Shown here piece after piece: positions 14,101 through 23,069 of a stretch of DNA of 64,000 nt. Below the pieces are notes generated by a model. The model made no database searches. It saw only the letters and a program-made list of their open reading frames with translations, and was not told the DNA's origin. This stretch comes from Polydactylus sextarius. Lineage: Eukaryota > Chordata > Actinopteri > Polynemidae. The number at the start of each line of letters is the position of its first letter. Positions within the stretch are counted from its first letter, which is position 1. Made by a program: the position numbers and the translations under genes. Location of the stretch: assembly GCA_016801845.1 (NCBI GenBank), contig CM028913.1:23402065-23466064 (forward strand). The letters run 5' to 3'.

Positions 14101-15667
14101 TTCTGAGATAAGAACACAAATCCTCACCGAGCCCAATTCTAACATTCAGCATCAAGGGCGAAGACCTTCCTCCGGGAAAGTGTGCCGACTGATTTACAAT
14201 CATACGAACACGATGCTGGAATATGTGATGGACTGATCAGTGTGTACAGTGTAAAGAGAGATGATGAAGTGAAAATCTCCGTAGAAGTTTGAGAATTTAC
14301 TGTGGCACCGTAACGACTCGTAATAAAACTGTGTCGCTAAATGAGTCAAAAAAATCTGCTGCTGCAGCCGACGACATCGACGGTGATGGAGTCAAATGTT
14401 TGGACTTTAATGTGACATAAAGACTGCAGAATAATTATCATCATTTCTTAAACTTTTTCAGCTTCATCTGTTGAAAATTGCCATGTGTGAGGTCACGAAT
14501 GAGCCGTGAGAATTTAACGAGCTTTTACAACAATAACATTAGTAATAATGTGCTGCTGTTAACAGACTTGAGCAGGGTTTGACCCATTTCCAGGAAGCCT
14601 TTCTTTGCATGTGCTGCAGTTTCAGTCTGCAAACATGCAAATGGTGAAACGGAGGTTTTTATTTCTGCTGTGATAACAGTCGATTCAGATGTTTAAACGT
14701 AATATCTCTTATTATACCCCCAGCACTGCTGCTGCTGAGAGATTCAATTAACTGCCTGAATAATGAATCACGTTGGTCCAGAAGAAACATGTCGTTCATT
14801 TCAAACATTCCTTTGCACTCATCAGCGCCGTGCCTCTTTCTCTCTCTGGCCAGAGGGAAAGAGATAAAAGACACCTGAGCAGCGATGGGGAATCGTTTAA
14901 TGCAAACTAGTGAGCACTTGTTGGACGTGGGCACTGAAGCGCAGGCAGAGAAACGTTTACTGAAAGTTTACTCATGTGGATGGCACGACGGAGTCTCTGT
15001 ACGTTCTTGTTCTTGTTGGTGTTTTTCTACTCTTGGTGCTCGCAGCGGGGGAGCTGCTGCTGCTGGAGCCGAGGCCGGTTGCAGCTTTATTAAAACATAC
15101 AAACTCATTATTGCTTCACATCACAAGAGCGCAGTTACTTTAGAGGGAAGCTGGATTTACTGCTGCGGGAAAGACAAGATAGGTGCATATAATCAAAAGC
15201 TGAATAATTATGCAAATGATGATAAAGCAGCTCAACTGAGAAGCTGATTTTTTTTTTTTTTTTTTTTTCGGGGGGGAAAGGAACATGTTTTTCCACTAAA
15301 GCCCTGCACAGAACGACTACCTTCAAATACAACTTTATAGCCTTCAGGCTGTGTTTGCTGATGCGTGGCCAAGAAGCAGCCTCGGAAAATGTATTGTCCT
15401 AATGCCGAGGCTTTGTCACTGTGTACCGCACTGGCAACAGTCTGAAAGATTTATTCCACTGCGGCTTGTTTAAAGAATGTGATTTCATCTGGTCGGCTGC
15501 CAAATATTCTCTTTTCAATCTGATTCTTTTTAATGATGAATGGCTTTTTCGTTCTGAAATTGTGCAGCAGGCTTTAACACCGAAAAAAAAAATGGAGGAG
15601 GGAGGCAGAGGGTGTTTGGACTCTTAAGGGTCGACTACGACTCACACAAACATTCACATGTGCGCAT

Positions 15668-15708
<41 letters not shown>

Positions 15709-18700
15709 TGCAAAGAGCATCAAAAAGAATTTGTAAGTAGCTCAGAGTTTGTGCGGCGCCGGATGATCACGGAGAATTTAAGATTCTGGAGCAGCCACGG
15801 GGCCTCCACCACCACCACCACCACCACCACCACCTCCCTAAAAGAAACGGTTATTAATTGTGTTGCCCTCCATTACTCAGCAGTCAGAGGCATTCAATAA
15901 AATAATTACCGGCGGGTGTTTGCTTTAGAGACAAAGGGAATATGTGATGAATGAAGATCAAGACTTTGCTCTCCCCTGAGATAACGTCTACATCTACAGT
16001 CTGTGCACATGCAAGCAATAAATAAATAAATCATTCAGCACATAAAACAACAGCTTGAGTAGAGATGTAACCAGGCTGACAGCTCAACAACTTCATGTAC
16101 AACCCGTCTGATTCTGGACTTATGGAGCCGATGTCGACAGATACAGATTGTCGGTCCATCTGTGGTGGAGATCGTTGTTTTTTTTCCCTCCATGTTTTAT
16201 TGCTGGTTTTGGTCGTTTCTGACCTCTACAGACCTCAAACATCCCACAGGAGCAGGCAGTCGCTCTGACCCAGTCATCAACCATCACAGTTTGACCCTTT
16301 GGCAAAGTCACTCACATCCTCATGCTGCACATTTTTCTCTGATCCCAACCACTGACAGACGCCGTCGTAATAAAACGATCAGAGTTATCGACTTCATCTG
16401 TCAGTGGACATAATGTTTTAACTGATCACGTTAAAAAGGAGATCATGCTCCTTTTCCGTCACATTATTGGTCGACATTTACTTCATTGAGTCCATCTCCT
16501 ACTGACAGATCCTGAGGTTTTTCCAGACTAGATAAAAGCAGCATGTTCTCCATCTCCCTCCAGGTCTCCTACCAGTTTATCTAACCCTGCAAATCTCCAG
16601 GTGGAGACACCCAGCAGGCCTGAACCACCTCAACTGTCTCCTTTTGACATGAAGGAGCAGCAGCTTTGCTCAGAGTTCCTCATCTTATCTCTAAAGCTGA
16701 AACCAACAAACCAACAGTCAGAATGGAAATCGACCGGAGAAGCAACAGCCTCATGTTTGAGCTCAGCTCCTTCTGCACCACGACAGTCCAACACGGCGTC
16801 TTCTACACTGCTGATGCTGCACTGATCTGCCAATATTAATATCTCTGATACCAGTCGATAAAAACACATTAATTGGACTTTAAATAGAACAGAACACAGA
16901 GCAGCTAGAACCAGATGTTTCGCTCTAACCTTGTTAAACTGAGAGTTATAACAGAGAACACAAACTGATCCCTGATTCTTCTGAGCAATCTACGGTGGCC
17001 CCCGAGGAGTAAATCTAATCACACTCTGACTTGTGTGTGTGTGTGATTTGTTGTTGTGCTTTCACTCATCCCTCGTCGTGATTATATCTGTACTTGAAGG
17101 CCTCCGCATCAGTCTTATCGTGTCCGATACAAGGCAGAGTTGACGACGACGCCGCTGATGAACAAGTCCTGTATTAATGTGTTTCACCTCCAGTGTTTTC
17201 TTTCTTTCTTTTAAAACAGTGTTTGTTGTGCTGCTGTTCTGCTACAAGTGATGAAATTTTAATTTCACACTTCATTGGAATGTTTTTAACTTGACCTGAC
17301 ATTGTGCTTCGTACACAATTTAGAAGATTTTGCACAGATTTGTCCAGAACGTTATAAATACTTAACTGTTTTCCTTTTTTGCTCATCTTCAATACTTGGT
17401 TGTCCTGGAAACAGACCATCGTTTCCGACCTCTTTCCAGAACTGCAACTTTTCCCAAATAATATGAAATTTTCCTTCAAGTGTAGCTCTACATGATTTCG
17501 CTGTTTTGATAAAATAATGATAAATAAATAAAGTAGACAAAGAAATCACACATTGTGTCGTGGTAGAGTGAGTGTACAGCCACTGATACATCACACAAAC
17601 ACACAGAGTCAGTGGGAAGCAGCACGGTTGCAGCAGAGAGACCATCTGTGAACCACACTGGTCCAAAACAAGCTTTTCACCAGCGTGAGAGTGCTGAGCA
17701 GATAACATGTGACAGGTATGAGGGCGCCTCTCTGGAGCGAGTGTGTTATCTGCGCCCGTACACTTGACTGTTAACAAGAACTATAGGTGAAGTCAAACGT
17801 GGAGGAAAAACATCATTTGCTTATCTGATTCTGACATTTCCTCGTGTCGCTGAAAGAGGCTGTTGTTGTAATTAACAGGCTGAGGGTGGATGGATGGAGA
17901 GGTATCTGGGGGAGAAACTGCCTGGCTCTTTCAACTGATGCTGTAAAACATTTAGATCATTTCAGCCAGTCATTATACGTGATATAAAACCTCCCCCAAG
18001 TCCTACGTGATTTACACCAAGAGCAAGAACAAGAAACAGAAGTAATGGAATAAAAGATTTTGGGGTGAAACGAGGCATTTTTCCAGGCAAACATGTGCAG
18101 GATCGTGTCGAGCAGACAGACTCTTTGTAAATATGCGGCTGTAATTCTGTCTTCTTTTACCAATTTTGTCATTTAAGGCCCGCAAGCATCAGTAGCAACA
18201 GCATCAACAGCAGCAGCAGAGACATACTTTCATGCTCTATCCCTCAATTTATTTTCAAAGCTTTATTTCCTGGAGCCGTCTGGCAAATGGCGTGCTGCTG
18301 GTACAGAACATGCTTCCATCGTCTGCTCGTGCCAAGAATGTGTAGGACTTTCTCTGATCTACGGCGACGGACAGAGAATTTGTTTCCAGGGAGGAGGAAG
18401 AGATTGCAACATTTAGGTTGCAATCATGCTGCAATCCTTTCAGCTGGAGAGTGAATCTATTATTAGTCACCTGTGAGTGTGTGTGTCTTTTCTCTTTTAT
18501 TTTGATCTTTTACAGAAAGTACGGACATAAATCAGAGTTTGTCTACATGATGTAATTATCATCAGATCAGTGACAAACTTCATTTACACAAACTACCGCG
18601 TTAAAAACAAGATCAAGAGACAAACTTCTGATCAGCAGCAGCTGAAACAACAACAACAGCCGAAAAGAGTCGACCTTATTGATTCATTTTTTTTTTTTTG

Positions 18701-19137
18701 TTAGAGTCATACGCCTCATAGACAAGATTATTCAAATGTTGTGTCTGACTGCCAAAGAGCTCTGCACGAAAATAATAATACCCCTGTGACAACCACTCTA
18801 TCCCTGGCAGCGGCGCAGCTTGTAACCTCTGATAATTATATTGAGAACCCAACAGTAATGACAACCCTGCGATGCCACAGAGAGAAAAAAAGACTTTCCT
18901 CTTAAAGCAGCAGCGGTCAAACAGTAAATCCAGCCGCTTTCTGAGACGCACACATGAGATAATGCTCTGTGAAGTGTGCGGTCACCACGAGCTATATCAG
19001 CTTGGAAAACGACCGACCGACTGTCTGTCTGTCTGTCTGTCCCTCCCTCGTCTTCGGGGCAGTACCTTGGGAAATGTGACTGTGCTGTGTGATGCGGTCG
19101 GAGCTGCAGAAAGAGCAACAAAGTAAAACAAACACTT

Positions 19138-19213
<76 letters not shown>

Positions 19214-20305
19214 TATATACACACACACTATAAAAATTTCGCCCTGTAATAAACCTATAGCTTCTCCATAAGAAGATCGATTTGAAGTTTTTAAGTCGAT
19301 TTCAGATGGAAAAAAGTGTCACATGCACATTTTCCAGATGCAATTTTCTGCGGTGGAGAGAAACACACTGGTGAAAACAGTAAACATAAACCACAGAGCT
19401 GAGGCCAGGATTTGTCACACACACAAAATCTCTCAGCACACACACACACCCCTGCAGGCACAGCGTGATAATAGAGTTTGTACTTTAAACCCTGGCAAAC
19501 ATGGGCAACGCGTTTTTATCAGACACACACACACAAGTGTGAAGCTGCTGCTTCACTCTGGTTTGTTTGAACATCTGCTGACACACTTTGTGTTCTCACT
19601 TTGTGGAAAATGAATCATGAATTTGAAGATTAGAGATTATTATAAATGATCATGTAACAGGTCCAACACAGACACAGGTAAATAATATGGGGTGAATGAT
19701 TTTGGAGCTGAATTATATCACTGTCAGTAAAACATCACAGCTCCTGCTGCTGCTGCTGCTGCTGCGTGTTGGAAAATGGTAGACTACCCAGAGCCAAACA
19801 TAATCCTCAAAACCAGCCAAGTGGAAAGTGAATAAGGGGGAATTGTAGAGAATGATTGGCAATGTAATGATAACATCATGAAATAAAAAAAGAGAGGAAA
19901 AAAAAAGAAAACAAACCCAAACGTCATTTCATTCTGACTCCATCTCACAAAACCTCATAATCCTCCGCGCACCAGAGACATGTTTGCATCAGTTGGAGCA
20001 GATGTGGTTGAATTTTATTTATTTTATTTATCATTAATCCTGAATCACTGAATCACAGCAGCCAACTGGGAGTTTACATTTAAACATTTACTTAATGTTT
20101 ACAATCCACGTGGGAGGGAGGCTAATGAGGGAATAAAAGTCTGAATCATTTCCTGAAAAAGTTTGAATTAAAAAAAAAAAAAAAAAAAACAGGCACAATC
20201 AGAAACTTCTAATTAACACTAATATTATATGAATCTTTAAAGGTGTGAAGTCTCACCAGAGGACACAGATGAACCAGAGAGGCTGGAGTTACTGGATGCT
20301 GCCAT
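1..20305 (-). CDS. chn2: chn2, beta-chimaerin (beta2-type, SH2-C1-RhoGAP); 3' end outside window
   Basis: Chimaerins are Rac GTPase-activating proteins recruited to membranes by diacylglycerol and phorbol ester through their C1 domain. Twelve coding exons join in phase (listed separately) to give 394 residues. The SH2 domain is about 60-150, with the phosphotyrosine-binding Arg in AYLIRES (R83). The C1 finger is 212-261 and has every zinc ligand: H212, C225, C228, C242, C245, H250, C253, C261. The RhoGAP domain runs from ~280, with the arginine finger in GLYRVSG (R310) and the KLYLRDLP segment (K350, R354). The N-terminus MAASSNSSLSG and the DYQPPIWKSY motif match alpha2/beta2-chimaerins. Chn2 is preferred over chn1 because of EHIEDV, NADSRLEAIHE and the cpvl/creb5 neighbours. 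The family length is ~466, so about 70 C-terminal residues lie beyond base 1. No frameshift or premature stop is seen. Confidence 0.95.
172..309 (-). CDS. chn2: chn2 coding exon 11 (RhoGAP)
   Basis: Residues 328-373: DGEKADISASTYADINIIAG, then ALKLYLRDLPIPVITFDLYS and KFIQAA. It holds the GAP-core residues K350 and R354. The acceptor is ctgaacag and the donor GCAGCAA|gtaaga. Confidence 0.94.
388..465 (-). CDS. chn2: chn2 coding exon 10 (RhoGAP arginine finger)
   Basis: Residues 302-327: GMRSEGLYRVSGFSEHIED, then VRLAFDR. It contains the catalytic arginine finger R310. The acceptor is gttgcag and the donor GATCGAG|gtttgt. Confidence 0.94.
562..959. mobile_element. hAT-like non-autonomous DNA transposon (MITE) in a chn2 intron
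   Basis: The left end reads CAGACCCTCCAGGATTTCA. The right end, reverse-complemented, reads CAGTCCCCCCAGGATTTCA. These are ~19-bp terminal inverted repeats of the CAG...CTG type used by hAT elements. The direct repeat GATTAT flanks both sides (556-561 and 960-965), consistent with a target-site duplication, here 6 bp rather than the usual 8. A perfect 14-bp palindrome (GTTGCGATCGCAAC, 585-598) lies just inside the left end. At ~400 bp with no transposase it is a deletion derivative. It fills most of the 514-bp intron between chn2 exons 9 and 10. Confidence 0.75.
980..1153 (-). CDS. chn2: chn2 coding exon 9 (end of C1, start of RhoGAP)
   Basis: Residues 244-301 and one base of G302. It starts DCGLNVHKQCSKLVPSDC (zinc ligands C245, H250, C253, C261) and continues RIKKVFSCDLTTLVKAHN and RPMVVDMCIREIELR. 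The acceptor is ccttgcatag and the donor GAGAG|gtagag. A DNA-transposon remnant begins 15 nt into the following intron. Confidence 0.95.
1154..2131 (-). other. chn2 intron 9-to-8 interval, nothing notable
   Basis: About 980 bp of intronic sequence with short poly-A/T runs (1447-1458, 1964-1977, 2107-2114). No exon with paired splice sites or conserved peptide is seen. Confidence 0.6.
2132..2216 (-). CDS. chn2: chn2 coding exon 8 (C1 domain)
   Basis: Residues 216-243: VHTFRGPHWCEYCANFMWG, then LIAQGVRCS. It carries zinc ligands C225, C228 and C242, and the conserved QG pair (238-239) of diacylglycerol-binding C1 domains. The acceptor is aacttccag and the donor CTCAG|gtaaca. Confidence 0.95.
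2217..3141 (-). other. chn2 intron with CA microsatellite
   Basis: A 925-bp intron between the shared pre-C1 exon and the C1 exon. The only distinct structure is a (CA)n run at about 2959-2993. No further exon is recognised. Confidence 0.6.
2959..2993. repeat. (CA)n microsatellite
   Basis: About 17 CA units in the chn2 intron upstream of the C1 exon. Confidence 0.95.
3142..3225 (-). CDS. chn2: chn2 coding exon 7 (shared exon upstream of C1)
   Basis: 28 codons, residues 188-215: ISSPLVRRSALKDTPEKQ followed by CSYEKIHNFK. The last part holds H212, the first C1 zinc ligand. In the long transcript it is entered through the acceptor tgtccacag. In the short transcript it is the 3' part of a longer first exon. 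The donor is TTCAAG|gtgagg. Confidence 0.93.
3142..3396 (-). CDS. chn2: chn2 alternative first coding exon (beta1-like, SH2-less isoform)
   Basis: The reading frame of the shared exon stays open upstream of its splice acceptor. From an ATG at 3396 it adds 57 residues beginning MEAEENRGGLGGDLMSHKSK, with RKRQELLALALGVKLGSK and WKPIKLLASC further on. This aligns with the unique N-terminus of alpha1/beta1-chimaerins (HKSK, then LL..ALG.KLGS, then W.P.KL.A.SQ). It is therefore read as the start of an isoform with C1 and RhoGAP but no SH2. The spliced acceptor dinucleotide is coding here (CAG, Gln57). Another in-frame ATG lies at 3591 and an inner one at 3354. The 3396 start fits the family length best. 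Confidence 0.8.
3842..3848 (-). promoter_or_regulatory. TATA-like box upstream of the chn2 beta1-type first exon
   Basis: The minus strand reads GCTATAAAGAGGGCG here, with TATAAAG at this position. A start site ~30 bp downstream (about 3815) would give a ~420-nt leader before the ATG at 3396. It is inferred as the internal chn2 promoter because the adjacent open frame has an alpha1/beta1-chimaerin N-terminus. No transcript evidence is available. Confidence 0.4.
7728..8290. mobile_element. Second, decayed copy of the same hAT-like family
   Basis: It shares, in the same order, several blocks with the element at 562-959: a TTGCAATTTTGACCAATCA-like block, a GAAACAGTATCTG...ATGAAAGAAAGAGGAA block, a CAACTTTATTGCAACAAAAC block and the closing AAAAAAGGCCTGAAA. 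Clear terminal repeats are missing. It is longer internally, with extra sequence at ~7870-8150, so it may retain more of the parent element. It lies in the large chn2 intron 3226-8610. Confidence 0.6.
8611..8881 (-). CDS. chn2: chn2 coding exon 6 (SH2, C-terminal half and linker)
   Basis: Ninety full codons, residues 98-187. It begins FGHQTLNYRLFYDGKHFV and passes through HDLVTDALITLYIETKAAEY and TTNPIYEHLGYTSLL. It ends in a basic linker (RLSRGRTEPRR). The phase-1 acceptor completes R97. The donor is ACGG|gtgaga. Confidence 0.94.
9043..9156 (-). CDS. chn2: chn2 coding exon 5 (SH2, N-terminal half)
   Basis: Encodes residues 59-97, starting FHGIISREYADELL. It includes the SH2 phosphotyrosine pocket AYLIRES with R83, and ends in TYTLALR split across the junction. 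The acceptor is ttttctcag and the donor TTAAG|gtacag. Confidence 0.94.
9384..9415 (-). CDS. chn2: chn2 coding exon 4
   Basis: A 32-nt exon encoding METRPKYYGR and two bases of E59; the human equivalent is VENRPKYYGRE. It begins with an ATG directly after the acceptor tttacag, but that ATG is an internal codon. The donor is GAGA|gtgagt. Confidence 0.9.
9416..12306 (-). other. chn2 intron with long GT microsatellite
   Basis: A 2.9-kb AT-rich intron. It contains a CCACCACCACC run (~9567-9581), a ~52-bp (GT)n at 11098-11149 and poly-T at ~11370-11394. No exon or RNA gene is recognised. Confidence 0.6.
11098..11149. repeat. (GT)n microsatellite
   Basis: About 26 uninterrupted GT units in a chn2 intron, one of the longest pure dinucleotide tracts in the window. 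Confidence 0.95.
12307..12362 (-). CDS. chn2: chn2 coding exon 3
   Basis: Encodes the end of L30 plus YQLQQEAPRPKRITCPHE (31-48), almost identical to the human YQLQQEAPRPKRI segment. The donor is CATGAG|gtcagt and the acceptor ctccaacag. It leaves phase 0. Confidence 0.92.
12363..13761 (-). other. chn2 intron, nothing notable
   Basis: 1.4 kb of unremarkable intronic sequence between chn2 exons 2 and 3. Short frames are present but show no splice-flanked or conserved peptide. Confidence 0.6.
13762..13800 (-). CDS. chn2: chn2 coding exon 2
   Basis: A 39-nt exon encoding the end of D17, then PEDYQPPIWKSY and one base of L30. The acceptor is tttttcag and the donor TACT|gtgagt. It carries the conserved N-terminal linker motif that precedes the SH2 domain in the long isoform. 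Confidence 0.92.
15670..15704. repeat. (CA)n microsatellite
   Basis: About 17 CA units in chn2 intron 1. Confidence 0.95.
15806..15834. repeat. (CCA)n trinucleotide run
   Basis: About nine CCA/CAC units in chn2 intron 1. Confidence 0.9.
19139..19229. repeat. Compound (GT)n(AT)n(AC)n microsatellite
   Basis: A ~12-bp GT run, then ~55 bp of uninterrupted AT, then AC with an ATATAT interruption. The GT...AC arms are complementary, so a single strand could fold into a long AT-rich hairpin. It is likely polymorphic. It lies in chn2 intron 1. Confidence 0.9.
20257..20305 (-). CDS. chn2: chn2 coding exon 1 (start codon)
   Basis: Encodes residues 1-16, MAASSNSSLSGSSVSS, plus the first base of D17. 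The donor is TCTG|gtgaga. The start is chosen because this peptide is the known beta2/alpha2-chimaerin N-terminus. The exon also carries the downstream end of the 5' UTR. Confidence 0.93.
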
Positions 20306-20700
20306 CCCAGCTCCGGTCTCTCAGCTCGGTTACTCCAGTTTGTCCAAGGTGCGCTCGACGCGGCAGCAGCGGCGGCAGCAGCAGCTCGTCCCCGGCGGTG
20401 CCTCCATGTCTGTCACTCACAATGAGCTTCACCTTCTTTGGCGTTTGCACCGGTCACTATTTCATGTCTCCACCACCTCCTCCTCCTCTTTAGTCTCTCT
20501 CTCTCTCTCTGAGTCTGATTGCTCGGATCTTTTCCGCTCCCTCGCCGTGCGTCTCGGTGCGGAGCACACGTTTTTTTTTTTTTTTTTTTTGCCGCAGACG
20601 CCTGAAGCTGCTTCACGGATTAAAAATAGTCTTGACGAAGCTGCGGGAGTTTTTTTGTGTGTGTGTGTGTGTGTGTGTTTTTCTCTTCCCTCCGTAGATC
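20306..20700 (-). promoter_or_regulatory. Putative chn2 beta2 5' UTR and promoter
   Basis: Upstream of the chn2 start, GC rises and CpGs appear (about 20345-20405 and 20520-20570). There is a GCT/GCC trinucleotide-rich leader (20358-20400), then CT-rich and poly-T stretches. No clear TATA box is seen, so this looks like a CpG-type promoter. The transcription start cannot be fixed. Confidence 0.45.
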
Positions 20701-21519
20701 AGTTTCTCACTGTGGACACACAGACTCAGCAGGTCCAGATTCCGGTGCCATGTAAAGATCAGCCACGGTTTCCATGTGCCACTTTAAGGCTTGTTGTAAT
20801 AAACACACTACACTGCAGCGTAGACGCGCCTTCTTAAAGTGAAAGTTTGGAGAGAGGGTTGCCAGATTTTAAAAAACACAACCCTCCCAATCTAAAGTCT
20901 GCTCTGCTCTGTCTGCAGACGCTACTTGGTTTTTTTTTCTTTCTCTATATTTCTTGGAAACCACTGTGAAAGCAGATCCATGCAGACCGAGGCCTGACTG
21001 GTTGAACCACATTACTCCATCGCTGGCACCGCATATTTTCATCAATGTCATGTTATGTCATGTTACGTTGAAAGAGCCACAATGAATCTGTGATCGTTGG
21101 CGCCTCCTGGTGGTTTTGAGTTGAATTTTTTTTTTTTTACGTTTTGCAAGAAATCATGAAGATGGAGCTGAAGAAAAACTGGATTTCATTGATAATTAAA
21201 AGCTTGTTGAGCAGATTCTGACTGGTCAACGGGTAAAGACACAAACGCATGGTTCAAAATAACTAATATTTAACTTTATGAAGTAAAATCCCCAAATAAT
21301 ATCAAGTGTTGAGACACGTTGAAGCCATGACACTTCAGGGCAGCAGAAAAAACACCCAAATCATCTCTACCCTGGAACAAATTCACACATCTGGAAAAAA
21401 AAAAAAAAATCAATAGACATTTTTCTGGATTCATCACACACAGATCAGGCAAAAGATACAGAGCAATGAAAACCAGAACAAACAATCTAAAGCAATAACG
21501 ACACTGACCTCAACATGTT

Positions 21520-21525
21520 TTTATT
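21520..21525 (-). terminator. Polyadenylation signal of the candidate small gene
   Basis: AATAAA on the minus strand, two bases after the TAA that closes the joined A-B-D frame. Its position supports a short transcript ending here rather than splicing on to chn2. Confidence 0.35.
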
Positions 21526-21526
21526 C

Positions 21527-22893
21527 TTATTTCTCATCTTCCTGCCTCTTGTGCTTCACACTGGGTCAACTGAAACTTCAATTTGGTGAAAAAGTGACAA
21601 AGACAATAAAGATTTATCTTGTTTTATCTCACCTGTTGATCCGAGACGTCACATCAGTTTCAGTTTTCTTCTCGGCTGCAACATAAAACATAAATGTGTT
21701 GAACTGAGGCAGTTTTTTTTTTAAAGGATGATTTTATATTTTATTGGTTACCATCGTTTTAAAAAAAAAAAATCTATATCAAAGTGAAGAGTTGACCTCA
21801 TCTCGTCTACCAGACGGAGTAAATATTTATGTTTGAATTAAAGTTTTATCAGGACAAACACAGGTGACGTTTATGACATCGTTAATAAATAATCTCCCTC
21901 TTTATGTTACAGTACTGAAGTACTGATAACTTAGTAAGTGAACCCAGAGTTTATTAAAAACACTGTTTTACAAGACTTACCCAACGTCTGGTTTTATAAC
22001 AACTGGTGATGAAGGTTGTTCCACATCAGCAGATTCATCACTTTTCCTGAACAACAGACGATGTGTCTGTGAAGAACAAGAAAAATGATAAGTTGACTAA
22101 GTTATCAGTACTTCAGTTTATGTGTAGGGACCCTATTCATGCCACTGCTGAAGTGAAGTGATATTTTGAGCTTTATTAGTGGTTAAAAAATGACAATTTA
22201 GATACGTTTGGCTGACTGCCCCATTTACTTTCATTGTTAACTATTTGGTTGTAAAAACAAAAGATGGTTTGGGAGTTTGACTCATATTCATAGTGATATA
22301 GACTCTGGGTTATTCTGAACCACCACTTTAAGTGTCAAACAAAGTCCACTGCATTTTAAAATACTCATGAGTGTAAATTTATGTATCTGCTACTAAAACA
22401 GCTTGTGTGAGTTTGGTCCGACACCTTCAATTTTGTTGTAAACATTTTCTAAAAACTGCATCATTAATGTAATGATACACAACACCTGTGGGTTTTTTGT
22501 GCCATGTCAAGAACAAATATCTGTCATGAGAAAAACCTTATATAACATTTAACGGCAATAAAGTTATATAGTGAGAAAACTTTGCAGCATTTTAAAGCTG
22601 CATCAGTTCATTTTAAGCCACTTTGTGACATGTGACTGTAATTATGTCTCATTATGTCATTTTCTTTTTGTGCACAGAAACATTTATTAAGGTTCAAAGT
22701 ATCTAAAGTGTCAGGCCCGAACATTTTTATCCTCTCAACCCATTTTCTTGTCTTCTCAAAATATTCAGCATTAAATAAAGACAATCTTAACTTAAAACAG
22801 TCTTAACTGCGACTTGTACGTCCAATAAGTCAGATTAAACTATTTAAACACTAAACTCACCTTGATGTGCAAACACTTCATCTTAAAAACCAT
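21527..22893 (-). CDS. Candidate small spliced gene, head-to-head with cpvl; product unrecognised
   Basis: Three exons join in one frame. Exon A (22861-22893) encodes MVFKMKCLHIK, with donor CAAG|gtgagt. Exon B (21981-22066) encodes THRLLFRKSDESADVEQPSS and then PVVIKPDV, with acceptor gttcttcacag and donor TTGG|gtaagt. Exon D (21527-21560) encodes VKHKRQEDEK and a TAA stop, with acceptor ttgacccag. The AATAAA at 21520-21525 comes 2 nt after the stop. The product would be a hydrophilic, charged protein of 50 residues. A further well-formed exon C (21633-21675, acceptor tgttgcag, donor AACAG|gtgaga) would shift the frame after B and end in GREEN-stop, so it may be alternative or the locus may be non-coding. 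I do not recognise the peptide. It could also be a non-coding RNA or distal 5' exons of chn2. Confidence 0.35.
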
Positions 22894-22927
22894 CAGGTGG
22901 TTTCCTGTCAGACCGCGCCGAGGGATT

Positions 22928-23064
22928 AAATACCCGGATATACAAAATCCAGCGACCACGTGATCCAGCGAGTCATATGACCGACTGAGGTCAGGTCATG
23001 TGACTCAGTCTGCTACATGTCCACACTCAGCTGATCGACCTGTGAAGACTCGTCCACACTAAAC
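22928..23064. promoter_or_regulatory. Compact head-to-head promoter between the candidate small gene and cpvl
   Basis: About 100-170 bp separate the two first ATGs. It contains CACGTG (22957-22962), the palindrome GTCATATGAC (22972-22981), GTCATGTGAC (22995-23004) and an overlapping AP-1 consensus TGACTCA (23001-23007). GTCATGTGAC differs by one base from the CLEAR consensus GTCACGTGAC bound by TFEB/TFE3/MITF and contains the M-box core TCATGTGA. Such sites fit a lysosomal/secretory hydrolase promoter. A weak TATTTAA faces the minus side at ~22925-22931. Confidence 0.5.
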
Positions 23065-23069
23065 ATGAG
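23065..23069 (+). CDS. cpvl: cpvl first coding exon (5 nt of coding sequence)
   Basis: ATGAG|gtgaga. Spliced to the acceptor at 23249-23250 it gives M-R-L-M-K-E-T in frame with the signal peptide. The alternative is to start at the ATG 23255 in the next exon, which also yields a signal peptide. The spliced start is preferred because both splice sites are good and the frame matches exactly. Confidence 0.6.

Larger units (their letters stand above)
13801..20256 (-). other. chn2 intron 1
   Basis: A 6.5-kb first intron. Repeats seen: poly-T (13960-13971, 15248-15268), (CA)n 15670-15704, (CCA)n 15806-15834, a compound (GT)(AT)(AC) tract 19139-19229, (CTG)n 19742-19764 and poly-A 20169-20189. Regulatory elements are expected in a first intron of this size, but none can be singled out from one sequence. 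Confidence 0.55.

Noticed and set aside
17352..17777. 141-codon minus-strand frame in chn2 intron 1
   Set aside because: Random-looking composition, no homologous segment recognised, and no flanking splice signals that fit chn2.
18798..19226. Several YIYIYI/VCVCVC-containing frames
   Set aside because: Translations of the GT/AT microsatellite.
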